Of a stretch of 64,000 nucleotides of DNA, positions 10,785 through 23,819 are shown piece by piece. The stretch lies in the NCBI GenBank assembly GCA_021397835.1, contig JAJFZO010000896.1:3574501-3638500 (forward strand), in the 5' to 3' direction. Positions within the stretch are counted from its first letter, which is position 1. Every line of letters begins with the position of its first letter. Source of the DNA: Moringa oleifera (taxonomy: Eukaryota > Streptophyta > Magnoliopsida > Brassicales > Moringaceae). The notes under the pieces are model-generated. The model was not told where the DNA came from and ran no database searches. It worked only from the letters and a program-made list of their open reading frames with translations. The position numbers and the translations under genes were made by a program.

Positions 10785-13700
10785 TGACATCTAATTTTGC
10801 TTCTAAAAAGATTAACTTTATCAAAAATTCATTCTCTAGTCCAGAAGCCCAACGTCAAGATTTACAACTATTTTTTAATCAGACCTTTTAGTATATGTTG
10901 TCTAATTTTATGCAAGATCGAGAGTCTCCATTGAGGTACATGTCATAATTGACTCATCGGGTTGATACTCTTGATGATACATTGGGTCAATGTTATAGGA
11001 CAATAGGGCCCATACTTCACATGACTCATTGGGGTTCATGTTTCACATCACTCATTGGGATATGGCAAGAGTGATAATTCATTGGAACTTGGCTTATATA
11101 GGCTTATGAAAAATGGTATATCGTGATTCGATAAGATAGTTGATACGTTAGGTTTTGCTTCATCGGGTTTAAAGGTAGACTTTACATCACAGACCTACTT
11201 GGTAATGAGCTTAATTATTCTAGTCTTTTCACATTAGGATTTTTGGTCCAGCTTATTCATCAAGTATCAAGTATCTTTTATCAAGATTAAAGCTCTTAAT
11301 ATTTTATTTGGATCCTCCTTTTATCCAACTAATCTCACCTTGAGTTTTTCTTATCTAAAACCAATTCAAGTTTACTTATCAGTAAGATTGGGATTAAGGA
11401 GTTAATAATTTCTAAATCAGAATGTTAACAATGGTCACTTCAGCCATTCTAAGTGTGAGTTGAAGACAATTCGAAAAAGGAAATTTCTTTGCTTAGAAAT
11501 TTGAAATCTATACATCTATCAGAAAAATAAAGAAGGCAAAGTATTACAAAGTATTCAGGCCTCATGTTGGGCTTCAATTTTAGCCACATCGGGTTCTAGG
11601 GCAGCTTTAATAATAAGATCTTCTAACACTGGTGCTAATAACCCTCTTTAGTTAGCCTATCAGCCACTCCTTCAAGATTTGTTAAGAAGACATCTAGATC
11701 TTAGAAACAAACTAATGAAGCCTCTATGGAGAAGCAACTTGCACCTAAGAGAGGTTGAGATCGAAATATTTATCTTAAATTTCTTTAATTGGGCGCCTCT
11801 TGATGGGCTAGTACAGGTGAGAGGCTTACTCCCCGATCTTAACTAGATAGGCCTCTATCATCTTGAGTTCATCCACAACTCTAGATCGGGCCTTTTCTCG
11901 ACCTACCCTCAAGCCATCCAAATGTTGCAAAAATAAGTTCATTCTTGGCATGACTTATCTTGGCCTCCTCATTGGCCTAAACCTAGGCTAACTCGATCTC
12001 CATGTTGTGCACATTAACTTTAACCTCTTAACCTCCACTGCATCGATATGAACTTTATTGACTATGTCAATGATAGAGTCATTAACAACGTCGACCTCCT
12101 TCATAAAGTAATGAAGCTCAATGCTAGTAAGTACAACCATCCTCTAAGGAAACTACAAATAGGGAAGGAATACACAAATAAAAAATCTATAGTTACACAT
12201 TTATAGAGAATAAATTGAAGCAAATTGGCACTTACTCCCTTGAAGGACATAATGGTGTTGCCCAGGAATGTGCTGATGTTTTCTCCCTGTAGCATCTTTT
12301 GGTCTTAGGGAGAATAGACCTATAAAATGATTCTTGAACCAGACTAAGGTAGTTCAGGGACCTTTTAGCAAGCACGTCCTAATTTAACATGAATTTTTCC
12401 TCCAAGGAGAGGGGTTGGGCACACCTAAGGGCATCGAGAGTGCATCCATTGCACCTCAATCCCTAGGGTAGCTCTCTTCTCGCCTACTTTCCTTTTGATG
12501 ATTGGAGAAGCATTAACCATTAGGGGTATCATTATTAAGTGCTAGTTCTAGCCTCTTTTCTCTTTAGGATAGCTCATGAAAGTTGATCCTATTACTAAGG
12601 TTTAGTAGCAAAACTAGGGGTGGAACCTCCTCTAAGGACGTATCTCCTAGGGCCATGTTCATGGCTTTCCATAGCTAGTCTTCAGGATCTGAAGAAGCAT
12701 TTCTTTAAGATTTATAGAACATAATACAAAAAATTAGCAATAAGCAAAAGATAAAATATTGAAGTATAAGTGAAGTGAAAAGACCTAGCATGGCATCATT
12801 TGGGAGACCACACTAGGAGATGGAGGAAAAAACAAAAAGCTGAAGTTCAAGTCCTACATCGAGGTTCACATAAGCTTTTAGGCTAGCACTTGGTTCACAA
12901 TTTTGTGTTTGCCCATCGTCGAGTGTGTACTCATTTCATGGAGCAGTTAGCTTAGGATTTATTGGTTCAACATTAGGATTTGAATTTTAAAGATGGAAGG
13001 GAGGAGATCTCTTCTTTAGGACCTAAGCTCGATGTGTCTTCGACAAACTTGAAAGTTCTATCAAACCTAAGAACTTATACCAAGGTCTAGTGGCTCTAAC
13101 TACTCTTATCCTACTGTCATTTTTATGGTCTCTAAAGCTATCCATGCCTTTTTGGTCAAGAAAGGACTAAAAAGCTGATGTCAAGTTGGTGTTAACCTTT
13201 TTGGTGTAGATTCTTTTAGAGGGCTCGCTCTAGGTACTTTTCATCTCGACCCTAGATATTGGAAAGCAAGCTTTTAGAAAACAGTTTTGGGCTAAGATTG
13301 GCAAAATAGTAAAACTTAAATTCAAAATTTCTATCATCCATGTTGGCCTTTTAACTCAAAAAATTTGGCAAATAGGGCAACAAAAAATCTATATAGCTCA
13401 TGGATAAACGTTACGAAACAAAGGCAAGTATATAGCACCAACGGTTGGTAGTAAGCTAGAAAGGACAAACTTTGAATTAACAATAACAATTTTGAAAAAA
13501 TAGATGGATGAGTAAGTCTTGGCCTCCCTTGAGGCTGTCCTCAAAGACAATGACCCAGTCTTCACGGCAAGTCCATAACTGGTCAAAAGAAGGGATTTTA
13601 AGTTGTACATATTTAGGCATGGGAAAATTACTCCTAATTCATTTTAAATCCTTAAGTGTGTAAGTGAAAGGACCTAGGCTTCTGATTATTCTTGTAGTAT

Positions 13701-15487
13701 TGGAACCAAAAAGAAAAGAGTCAAAGACTCACCTAATGCGATGAACTGTGATGACAAAGATAGAGAGCTTTTGGCTTAGTGAGAAAGAATCTAGATGAGT
13801 CTGTTTTAGAGACAGTGGAGTGAAAAAGGAAAAAACTTTTTTGAAACCCTTTTAAGTAAAATAATCATTTGTCGAAAAAACCATAGGGTAACATGCAAAA
13901 TGCATGACCTCTTTACATCCATATGTCATAGAGCAAATCATGAGTTGGAACCTATACAATAAACATGTCAAAAGAGACTTTTCTAAATGACTTAATGGAA
14001 TGCTAACTTGACACTATAAATCCCCAACACTAGAGACTTTTCATGAGCTTTCCCGACCTACATCTGCCTCGATTACTTATCGAGTTGACCTACATCTTTC
14101 CTAATCTAGGTAAGATTCTCAATTACTCACCAGACTGCTTAACAAGGTGCTGACTTAGACATATTTTCGATCACTTATGAGGCCGTTTGTGACGTCAAAA
14201 TCCTGACCTAAGAGATCCCAAGTTACACCAAGTGATGAACAAAAAAAATGCAAAACGTGCATTTCTCGAAGAATTTTGCAAATTTTCATAGGCTAAGCAG
14301 AAGATTCTAAATTCAAGAGAAAGAAGCACGATACAAGAATATTGTGCTTATGCAACTTAGATCAATGGCTTACACTTGCTATTTCTATTGAGGTCACACT
14401 TATAAATACCAATTCGATCGAAGGAGAAAGAATTTGACTTTTTTCTTTTTGGAATAGAGAGACTTTGCTAGAGAGAGTCTTTAGGAAGGAGTTTTAAAGA
14501 GAATAGCTTTTTTTTCTTTGAGAACGAAACACTTTCATTTTCTTTGGTAAGCATGATATCGTAGTATGAGAGTGTGAGAGTTCTGCTTCCCAGAAAAGTT
14601 ACATAAGGTTGCTATGATGTGCTAATAGATAAACTAAATCGTCAAGTAGTATGTTTCTTGATGTCATTCGTATGCTTTTTCACACTTTTTTTTTATGTTT
14701 TCTATTATATTTTCTTGCTTTCTTGATGCAATTCCTGTTCTTCATCATTTTTATACTGTATGTCCATTCTTTTTGTATAAACAAAATTTAGAGCAAAGTA
14801 TGTGTAAAGGTCACTCCTCACATGGATTTCTAAACAAAGTGATCTTATCTTGAGGAAATGGGAACTGGTGTAAGGGCCTCTCCCTCATCCTCACTCAAAA
14901 TGCATCCTTCTGAGTGCTTCTTGATGAATTTAAGAAAATAGGATTCCTTCTTTGCATTTCTTTTAGATTTAGAGGTTTGGTAAAAGCCAACTTTCTGATT
15001 CATAAACAAAATGGTTTTGGAGATCAAGTTTTCATCATGCCTGCATTCTTTGAAAAGGTTTTCTTTCTGTGATTATGCATTGCTTTATATGAAAATCAAG
15101 TTCAAATCTTTTCACCACCAGATAATTCATTTCATTTTAACTAATACCAATTTTCAGCGTTGTGATGGTGCTCATCTTTCCTCATACATAACTAACTTAT
15201 AGACCTAGTTTTCTTAGTAAAGTTTGACGAGTGCTAAAACTTTTCTTTTGCTAAAAAAAAAAAAAAATCGGAGAAAAGAGCAAGAGAAATTTTTTGTGAC
15301 TAATAACATCATTGCAAAGATTGATGGCGACTCTTATTTTTTTAATTTTTATTAAAAGATCAAATAAAATGAATTTCAATATTTGCTGTCTTTTAATCAA
15401 ACAAATGAAAAAAAATAGACAAATTCTCCCATTTCTCACTTTGCATAATGGAGTGCCCTGGTTTGTTGCTTGGGTCTTGTTGTAACA
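10785..15487 (+). repeat. 5' LTR (~4.7 kb) of the Tat/Ogre-type element
   Basis: The start TGACATCT is fixed by similarity to 24874 onward, and the similarity runs for about 1.6 kb (to about 12377). The end is placed at ...TGTAACA just before the primer-binding-site-like sequence at 15491; this boundary is inferred because the matching part of the 3' LTR is missing. A length near 4.7 kb is unusually large but known for Ogre-like elements. A short antisense frame is shared with the other LTR (about 12010-12125). Confidence 0.6.
14401..14410 (+). promoter_or_regulatory. Putative LTR TATA box
   Basis: The sequence acttataaatacc lies about 1.1 kb before the inferred LTR end, a plausible U3/R boundary. 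It is supported only by the motif and its place. Confidence 0.35.
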
Positions 15488-15490
15488 AAT

Positions 15491-15508
15491 TAGCAACTCC
15501 ACTTGGGA
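15491..15508 (+). other. Primer-binding site of the Tat/Ogre-type element
   Basis: TAGCAACTCCACTTGGGA is a decayed form of the TGGCGACTCC-ACTGGGGA-type sequence that follows the 5' LTR in plant Tat-lineage elements. It sits three bases after the TAACA that ends the LTR. The matching tRNA was not determined. Confidence 0.6.
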
Positions 15509-18500
15509 TCGAACCTAGAATCTTTACTTTCATAAAGTCAAGTTAAAGTTAAAAGCAAAAGGTATTTTTAAATTGGGTGAAAATCCAAAATTCTAAACTT
15601 GATTTTGTTATATGATTTATCTTCTTTGTTGTTTCTTTTATTTTATATGTTTTTAAAATATAAAACCAACATCCCCATCATAGCCATGCACTGTATCAGC
15701 TTTATTACCGAGCAGTGTCCTTTGCGACCATTCCCTTATTACAAAGGGTTGAGTGGCAACTATTTAAAGGGTACCTTATCTTCCCTGCATGCCATACTAC
15801 TCACCCCACTCTGACGTAACCTAGTGTCCATTTTCATCTCAGAAGGGGGAAGTTTACATCTTTATGCACCCTTTTGTAAGTGGCTATGGGCCAAGGGTAC
15901 CTTTTTTGCTAAACTAGCATTGAAGGACAGTTTGGGAGCCTTTAGAAGACTATGAAACATAGGAAAGACCTCGTTTTGGGTTAAGCCACTCATAGTTAAC
16001 TTTACATATTAATCTTTAGGAAGGTTAAAACTAAAAAACTTTAGGCTGTAGAAACACCTCTTATTGGTGATGAACTCAAGTTAGAAAGGTCAAACATCAT
16101 TCTGACTTATGTTAACTTATTCTGTCATCATATCACCATGCATTATTCTGCATGATATTGATATCAAAAAACTTCATTGGCATAATCAAAATTACAAAGA
16201 TCTACTCTGGTTTTACTTAGAAACTCTAGCCATGAAAACATCTTGATTAGACAATAATAATACTGATGTGGTTATAATGAGCACTTTCCAAGTATAGAAA
16301 TGGTCTAAAGAACAATAGAGGATATTTAAGAATGCTCTACCTTATGGCTTTCGAATAAATTTAGGTGAAAGAGTTTCTTTAAGTTTAAAAAGAAATGATT
16401 TGGCTACCCTCCAATAGATTTGGTTTGAAACCAACCTTTAGGATAAAGCCACGTTGAAGAATGATTAGTTATCATTGTATATTTTCTACAAGTCCAAATA
16501 GAGGAACCTTTGATTAGGGTTGCTGTTAGCTTTTAAGATCCCTTGTATAATTTCTTTCAGTCAAACAATTTGGATTCAGCTCTTACTCTATAAGAATGTG
16601 AAGTACTTCTGAAGACTAATAGTTCACAACCTCGAGGAATCTACATTAAAAATAAGAACTCAAATGGGTAATGATAGTGATAGCATAGACACTAGATGTA
16701 CATAGGTAAGAACTAGAGCAGTACTTGAAACATAGGGGACACAATCTGCATATCCCTATTCAATTTCAAGAAAAATTAATTGATTAACATAGAGGGAAAG
16801 AAGGTAACCTATTAAGACTCGGCTTGGCTTTTTATGGTTTGATCATATTCTTGAAAACCTTAAGTCACATATGCATCCATATCCTTCCCTTTCTAGGCTT
16901 TTTTTACATAAGGGTATAATCCCACCCCTTTTGCTCTTGCCAAAATCATGAGGTCTCTAGATGAAGTTAGGACAATAGGTAAAGGAAGGATCATGTGAAC
17001 ACTTATACTTTATGTGTGGCTTAAAACGCACTTTAAATTTTTAATTGGTGTATCTAGAGACCTCTATTGCCATAATCCACTCAAATAATTTGCAAAAGTT
17101 TGGACAAGCTAAGAGAAAACTATGCAAGAATGGTCAGTCATCTTGTTTATGCTGAAGGAGAATAATGTAAAATGGGTCACCCCTTAGCTGCAATGCATAT
17201 CAATCTTGTCAAATGGAGATCCTAATTCTCGATTATGCTACTATGTTTTCATAATCAAGTAAGGTATACCCCTTTGATGATACTCAAGCAGGTCATGATT
17301 AATTAATTCATTACGATCACTCGTCCTCTACAAAGGAATAGTGAGGCAGGTAACTTATCCCATTATTCATAAGCAACTCATAAGTGACATTTTTTTGGGG
17401 CAAAATAATCACAAATAGATGGATAGGAGGAACAACATTGGGATATAAAGAGTGGAGAGACAAATTGCAATGTGACTTGTTGCTCCTGATGTGGTTTTAT
17501 TGGCACCAATCTACTTTAGTTTCAATACTAAATCCTCGAAGCGCATAGAGAAAAAAAGACCAATAGTTGACTAAGGATCTAAAATATTAGAACTTCACTT
17601 TACAATGGAAGGTACAATCATTACAATATGAGAACTCAATTTAGTAATAGGCAATAGCCACCCTTGTAGTAGAAAGAGATCAATCTAAGGAGCTCGTGAG
17701 AGAGCTAGAATATTATACAGTATAGCATGACTCCAAGGATAGATAGATGTGAAACCTAATGTAACAGCTAGAAAAAACTGAAATTTTGCTTATAAATCAA
17801 CACCCATCTAGTGGGAGCATCCAGGAAAGTGAATATGAGAACCTAACCTAGAGTATGCAATAGATCCAACAAGAAAATAATTAGCTCAAGAAAAGGATCA
17901 AGGTGGATCAGGACTTGATAAATGATCTCTTCTAAGAGGGGAAGACAAAAGAAATAGAACATCAAAATCAAATCAATCACCTTTTGACCAAAATTGATCC
18001 AGAAAGAAATTATAGGTAAATCAAATGGTTGACTTTGAAAAAACAAAAGATAATCTAAACCTCGCTTTCAAAAAAGGGCAATTTTAAAAGGAAAAAGCCA
18101 AGAAAATTTATACACAATGGTGCAAAACAAGGAAGATTCTACCGAAAATCAAAAGCATACTCGGATTCTAATTAGACAGATTGAATCAACCATGGAGGAA
18201 GGTTCTCATTTCAAACATGAACTAAATTACTTCAAAAAAGCTATCTCAAAGGGAAAGACTTAGGATTCATGGGATGTACTAATCTTTGTCAAAAGGTTGC
18301 AAGTTATATTCTAAAAGGTTTCTAATGTATTTAATTATAGACCTAATGTTAGGTATTGTTACTAAACTATTAAAATTTCAAATTATTGTGCCAAATCTTG
18401 ATGTCTATCTTTGCATGCACATTCTAATCATTAACGTATCGTGCATACACCATGCATATATCTTTTTGATTAAATTATAACGCCTAGCAGAATAGGGAAA

Positions 18501-18950
18501 ACAAAAGGTCACCTTGTCATTCATCCACACAATACTTAATCTCAAGCTTAAATTGACTGAAATGGAGGATTAACTAGCATGCATCGAAAGGTTAAAGCAA
18601 CCCAAGCAGAGATGAACAAAAGGATGATGAAAATTCATCACAAACATTAACTGTCTATATAAGACAAATTCTGGCAGACTAAAAGCTCTATAGGAGCATT
18701 GCTAAAGGGAAAAGTCCCCATGGAACTAAGAAGGAAAGATTCCACAACCCTCCAAGCTACATAGTAAGACCCCCCAATGTAATGGTCCCTAGTACATGTT
18801 ACAATGTAAAGCAACCAGTGGGGCAAAAAACTACAAACAAGGCCTTTAAAGTGATCTAGGTCCCTAACTTGGATGATTCAGTTAAGTTGGAAGGCCTAAA
18901 GATTAGTAATCCCTAAAATCAAAAGTTACTAACCAAAATAGAAGGGCTCA
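15509..18950 (+). pseudogene. Leader/ORF1 region upstream of gag, degenerate
   Basis: About 3.4 kb between primer-binding site and gag, much longer than a normal leader. Ogre/Tat elements carry an extra ORF here. Plus-strand frames show coding-like pieces broken by stops, for example near 15680 (AMHCISFITEQCPLRPFP) and around 17860-18300 (Lys/Asn/Glu-rich, coiled-coil-like). I do not recognise a domain with certainty. It may be the remnant of that ORF1. Confidence 0.4.
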
Positions 18951-18989
18951 TAAAGCAAATCAGATCCTTTAAGTAAGAAAAACAGGTTG

Positions 18990-20030
18990 CAAGTATAAAT
19001 ATCATTGATTTGACTCTAGTGATTGTTTTAGTAATTCCTTATAAGTTCAAGGCTCTTGAATTGGATAAGTATGATGAGACTTGCTGTCCCTGTACTCAGC
19101 TAAAGACGTTCTTACATAAGATATGCAGGTATGAGGCGAACAAGAAATTTCTCATCCACTATTTTTAACATAAACTTAAGGATGAGGCACATGAGTGGCA
19201 CACCAACATCGAGCCTTTTAAGATCTAAAGATGGAACGACTTAGCTGCAACATTGCTCTTCCACTATTAACATATGATTGGACTAGGTCTCAACTGGGTA
19301 ACACTTCAATACATGAGTAAAAAAATAATGAAACTTGAAAGAGTACGCTACTTGATGGAGATAAACTATAGCTTGTGCATAGCCCCACCAATTGATGCCA
19401 AGCTCTCTCGAACCTTTCTCAAAGCCTTAAAGCTCCTATTATGCAATTAGTTAGTCAAAACAATAGCTAAAAAATGTGTACAAGTCATACAAACTAGGGA
19501 GTTCATTGGGAATGCCCTTAAGTTGAGCAAACTGGAAGATTCTACTACAAGGAGACCATTTACTTTCAAGAAAAATAAGGAGGATAATTTCATTACCTAA
19601 TTGTCAAATGATCGCAAATTACTTTTCCAACCCACTACTACTTTATTTAAACCTAGGATATAGTCAAAAGAAGCCCACCCTCTGATGCCTCCATCATCGA
19701 CACAAATAGGAACTCTTTCAAGGAATCCATTTCCAAAGAGGCGAAAGCCTCCCATTTGGCCAAATTTAATTCTCTACCATAAGTCATAAACCCAACTCTT
19801 AAAACAAAAACTAGTGGTACTAGTGTTTATTTAACCCTTGAATCCACTATTTTCCAAGTAATATAATCGCACAACAACCTATCCATACCATTTTGGAGTA
19901 TAAGGCCATAGCATTGATGACTACCTTGCATTTAAATATTAAGTGTAAAAGTTAATGGACAATAACATTCCTTCCTTCACAACTAAGAAAGGCCCTATTA
20001 TAGCCAATAATCCCTTTCCTTCTCATTAAG
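18990..20030 (+). pseudogene. Gag region, Tat/Ogre-type gypsy
   Basis: Frame-by-frame reading gives FKALELDKYDETCCP at about 19048, then HKLKDEAHEWHTN, RWNDLAATLLFHY and EFIGNALKLSKLED. This is the order of the retrotransposon gag core in Tat-type elements, which builds the particle that packages element RNA. Several in-frame stops (TAA, TAG) and shifts interrupt it. No CCHC zinc knuckle is visible. A Pro/Arg-rich tail follows near 19680-19760. Confidence 0.65.
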
Positions 20031-20689
20031 TGAACATGATCGGATGGGAGAAAGAAGAAGAAGTAAGGATTTTCATGATCAATAACTACCCATTCATGGT
20101 AAAGGTTAAAACTCAAGCTCAACTAGGAGAATTTGATGAGGGAGAGAAAATCGTACCTATCTAAGGCCCCAAGGTTATGATTAAGGTTTAACCTCTTTAT
20201 CAATTAAGTCATGCAGTACCCTAGAAGTATCCATCCGCAATGGTAAATGAGATGATAGTAAACCTGGCTCAATCCATTTATATTACAAGAGGAGATGTTA
20301 TGGTCCCCTTACTAAGGAGCCAACCTTATCCAAACAACCAACTATAAAAAGCAACACTTCTAATGAGGTAAAGAAAGAAAGCCCTATTTTATAAATATCA
20401 AAGGATAATGAAATAGAGTTCCTGAAATTCATAAAGCATAATGAGAACATAATTTTAGACTAGTTATAGAAAACTTCAACTAAAAAATTAATGCTAGCAT
20501 TAATCTTCAGTTTCGAAGTACTTATATTAGCTCTTTTACGAATTCTAAGGAACATTGATGTACCACTTAAAATATCAACTCAAAGGATGGAGGATGTTTG
20601 CAACTACATCATGGCTCACACCTTTATAACCTTTTTAGATAATGAACTCCCTCAAGAGGGCAAAGGTTCTGCCAAAGCTCCTACATTAT

Positions 20690-21160
20690 AGCATTATAAA
20701 AGGGCCATACCATTTCGTTGGTACTAGACGATGATGGGTCCTAGATAGATGTTATGCTCGCATGCACTCTAGAGTGTATCAACATTGACCTAATCAGTAT
20801 TCATCATACCAGGCTACGTCTATGAGAGCTTTTGATGAAATTAGGACTAAATTGCAAGGGACCATCAATCTACCATTGAAGAACGAACTATTTATCTGTA
20901 ATGGGAATTTCAAATCATGGACTCCTCACCTCAACATTCCCTTGAAAAGGCCATAGGTACGCATGGTGGGTGTAGTATCTTTTACTCTTTACCAAAAACT
21001 TAAGATGGTGGTAGAAGATCGCTTGGTCACCATTCACGGGGAAGAAGACATCATTGCCTCCGTTACCAAAGACTTCCTTTATCTAGACGCACCTGATAAG
21101 AAGGAGAGTTTTTTTCTTTTAGATGTTGCACTTTGTCAACATCTCAAAGTTTTCTAATGA
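20690..21160 (+). pseudogene. Retropepsin-like protease region, Tat/Ogre-type gypsy
   Basis: Near 20730 the reading DDGS occurs in place of the usual D-G/D-S-G-S active-site loop, followed by LECINIDLISIHHT in the position of the protease body. From 20963 an open frame (MVGVVSFTLYQKLKMVVEDR, then TIHGEEDII) matches the spacer between protease and RT in Tat elements. The protease would cut the Gag-Pol polyprotein. Stops and shifts make it non-functional. Confidence 0.55.
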
Positions 21161-21869
21161 GAGGCCTTTCAGATTATCTTTGAATCTGCAATTCCAAATA
21201 AGCTAGACTTTGGGTAAAGGTTACCAAATTGGAAAAGGCCCTAATAAGGACGTTTAAGGCATCCCATCAATTCTTAAGTTACTTAATAACTCTTTTTGGG
21301 CATCTTGACAATTATCTCTAAATCTATTATTAATTTTTGCTTCATCAAGCTATCTAGTGAATCAATTCTTATCTCGATGAATCATCGGCTTATTCATAAA
21401 ATAACATTAGATGAGGGAAATAAGAACATTTTAGGTCCGAAGTTACTCGAGTCCTCCTTATTTTGGATAAATAGTTGGGTAGAGGCCTAAGACCCCTATG
21501 TAGTCCCATTGTAACTCTTTCTGGGTACAATAAATAGATTACACTTTTTATGTTCTCCAAACTGATCTATCTCATTCTCCATTCTTGCTTCATTCATAAA
21601 AATCATCATCTACATAAATAAAATCATTTCGTTCTCATGTCCAAAGAATCTGATTACAAAAATTTTTAAGATTTGTAAAATGGACTTAAGCAAGGAAAAC
21701 ATTTTTACTAATGACCTTAAAACTAAAGAGGAATTTGAATTACTACCATAATTATTCTAGTAGTTACAAACTAAAGGGAAATAAATATTGTCTCATCAAG
21801 AAGAAACCTAAACCAAAAATATGGGTACAAATGAAGAAAGAAAAGAATTGAAAATTGGTAACACTCTAT

Positions 21870-22920
21870 CCCCCATAGTTGAAATAGAGATTAATTGACT
21901 TGCTTCAAGAATTTAGCAATATATTTGCTTGGTCTTATAAAGACATGCCATGCTTGGATAAAAGTATAGTGGAACACAAATTGCCACTCAAGCCAGAATA
22001 TCCTCCTGGTCAGCAAAAACAAAAGAGAATGAAACTTGAAATACTCTTGAAAATTAAACAAGACGTGTAAAAACTTTTAAAAGTAGGGTTTATCATGGTT
22101 TTAAATATCCAGCATGGGTAGCAAATATAATCCCGATGCTGAAAAAGGATGGATGAATTTAGATTTATATGGAATACAGAGACTAAAAAAAAGTAAGTCT
22201 TAAGGATAACTTGTCACTACCACAGATAGATACATTAGTTAATAACATACCAAAGTACTCCTGATTGTCTTTCATGGATGGCTATGTTGGTTTTAATCAA
22301 ATACACATGGCATCAGAAGATATGAAAAAACCTACCTTCATGACCATGTTAGGAACCTTTTGCTATCAAGTAATATCTTTTGTCCTCAAGAGCGTCAAGG
22401 CAATATATTATAAGGCAATGGTGACTCTGTTTCATGACTTGATGCATCAGTTTGTGGAAGTTTATGTGTACGACATGATTGCTAAATCTAAGAAAGATGA
22501 GGACCACACAGGTGATGTTAAAAAGCTATTCAAAAAACTTAGCAATATAAGTTTTAGCTAAATCCAAATAAATGCATCTTCGACATTAGATCTAGAAAGT
22601 TGTCGATTTTATAGTTAGTGAAAGTGGTATTAAGGTTGATCCTAATAGAGTTCAAGTTATACAAGAGTTTCCCCCACCAAAGACCATAAAAGAGGTGAGG
22701 TGTTCCTTAGGACGCCTTAACTACATATCTAGATTCATATCTGACCTAACGAACATATATAATCCCATTTTTGCTTTATTAAGGAAGCATGATCCTGGGG
22801 AATGGAATACAAAGAGTCAAGTTTCCTTTAACAAGATAAAGGAGTACCTACCTCATCCACTTGTATTGATGCCTTCGATTTTAGAAAAACCATTGATATT
22901 GTATTTATCCATGCATTAAG
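21870..22920 (+). pseudogene. Reverse transcriptase, Tat/Ogre-type gypsy
   Basis: Pieces in order: DMPCLDKSIVEHKLPLKP (about 21941), a fingers-region remnant near 22150, an open frame 22265-22561 with SFMDGYVGFNQIHMASEDM and VYVYDMIAKSKK, and an open frame 22695-22919 with RCSLGRLNYISRFISDLTN. The active-site YVDD of the family reads YVYD at about 22460-22474, so one catalytic Asp is gone. Stops also lie between the frames. Reverse transcription of element RNA would be its role. Confidence 0.85.
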
Positions 22921-23590
22921 AAATTGTTGGGTCGTGTGTTAGCACAAGTTGATGACACTAGGAAGAAAGAATATGCCATATATTATATCAAAAATGCGTT
23001 GTGCTAGATCTAGCGTAGGCCACTCACAAACAAAGAAAGTATCTATTCAGCCATACTGTATAGGTCATAGCCAAGCTGGCCCTTATAAATCTTTTGATGA
23101 AAAAACCATCACTTTTAGGTAGGCTTGTAAGACAGCAAGTACTTCTATTTGAATATGAACTTATTTATGTTTCACCAAAAGTTATGAAGGAAGTGCGTTA
23201 GCCAAATTCTTTGTTGAAAAAGCTAAAAATGATAAGTTTAAATTTCTTAATGAAAGCCTATTGAGCCAAGTTGACTTGGTTAACAAAGAGGCACTTGGAT
23301 GGATCATGCACTTTGATAGAGCCTCCAGCACATTAGGGCAAGGCATAGAGGCACTACTATAATCCTTGCAAGGAGATGACTGTCCCTTCACTACAAGGCT
23401 AGACCTTAATATGATCAATAATGTGGTCAAATATGAGGTATGTGCGATGGGCTTGAGAGCTATAATTGATAAAAATATCAAAATACTTATGGTCTACAGG
23501 GATTTTACCTTGGTCATTTATGAATTAAAAATTGAATGGTTGGTAAGAAATCCTGAGGTACAGAAACACTATGAATTAATATAAGAGGTG
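22921..23590 (+). pseudogene. RNase H region, Tat/Ogre-type gypsy
   Basis: Readings such as RVLAQVDDTRKKEYAIYYIK (about 22937) and KPSLLGRLVRQQVLLFEYEL (about 23103) correspond to the RNase H domain after RT in Tat elements. The open frame 23366-23584 probably belongs to the second, archaeal-type RNase H stretch found in Tat elements. Stops and shifts throughout. Confidence 0.6.
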
Positions 23591-23819
23591 CTAACTAACT
23601 TTGATGATGTATGTTTTTTGTATCTCCTTAAAGAAGAAAATCAAATAGCAGGTGCCTCGACGACCTTAGCAACGATGTTTCAAATAAGTCTTGACATCAA
23701 AGAAGCTCACGAGATTTTAAAAGAAGTACATGAGGGGACTTACTAACAAGATAAATAATTCAAATAACATATTATTGACTCACGATGGAAACCGATTGCA
23801 TATAATATGTTCAAAAGTA

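Noticed and set aside
23182..23481. Minus-strand frame of 99 codons in the Tat element
   Set aside because: It is a shadow of the RNase H region on the plus strand.
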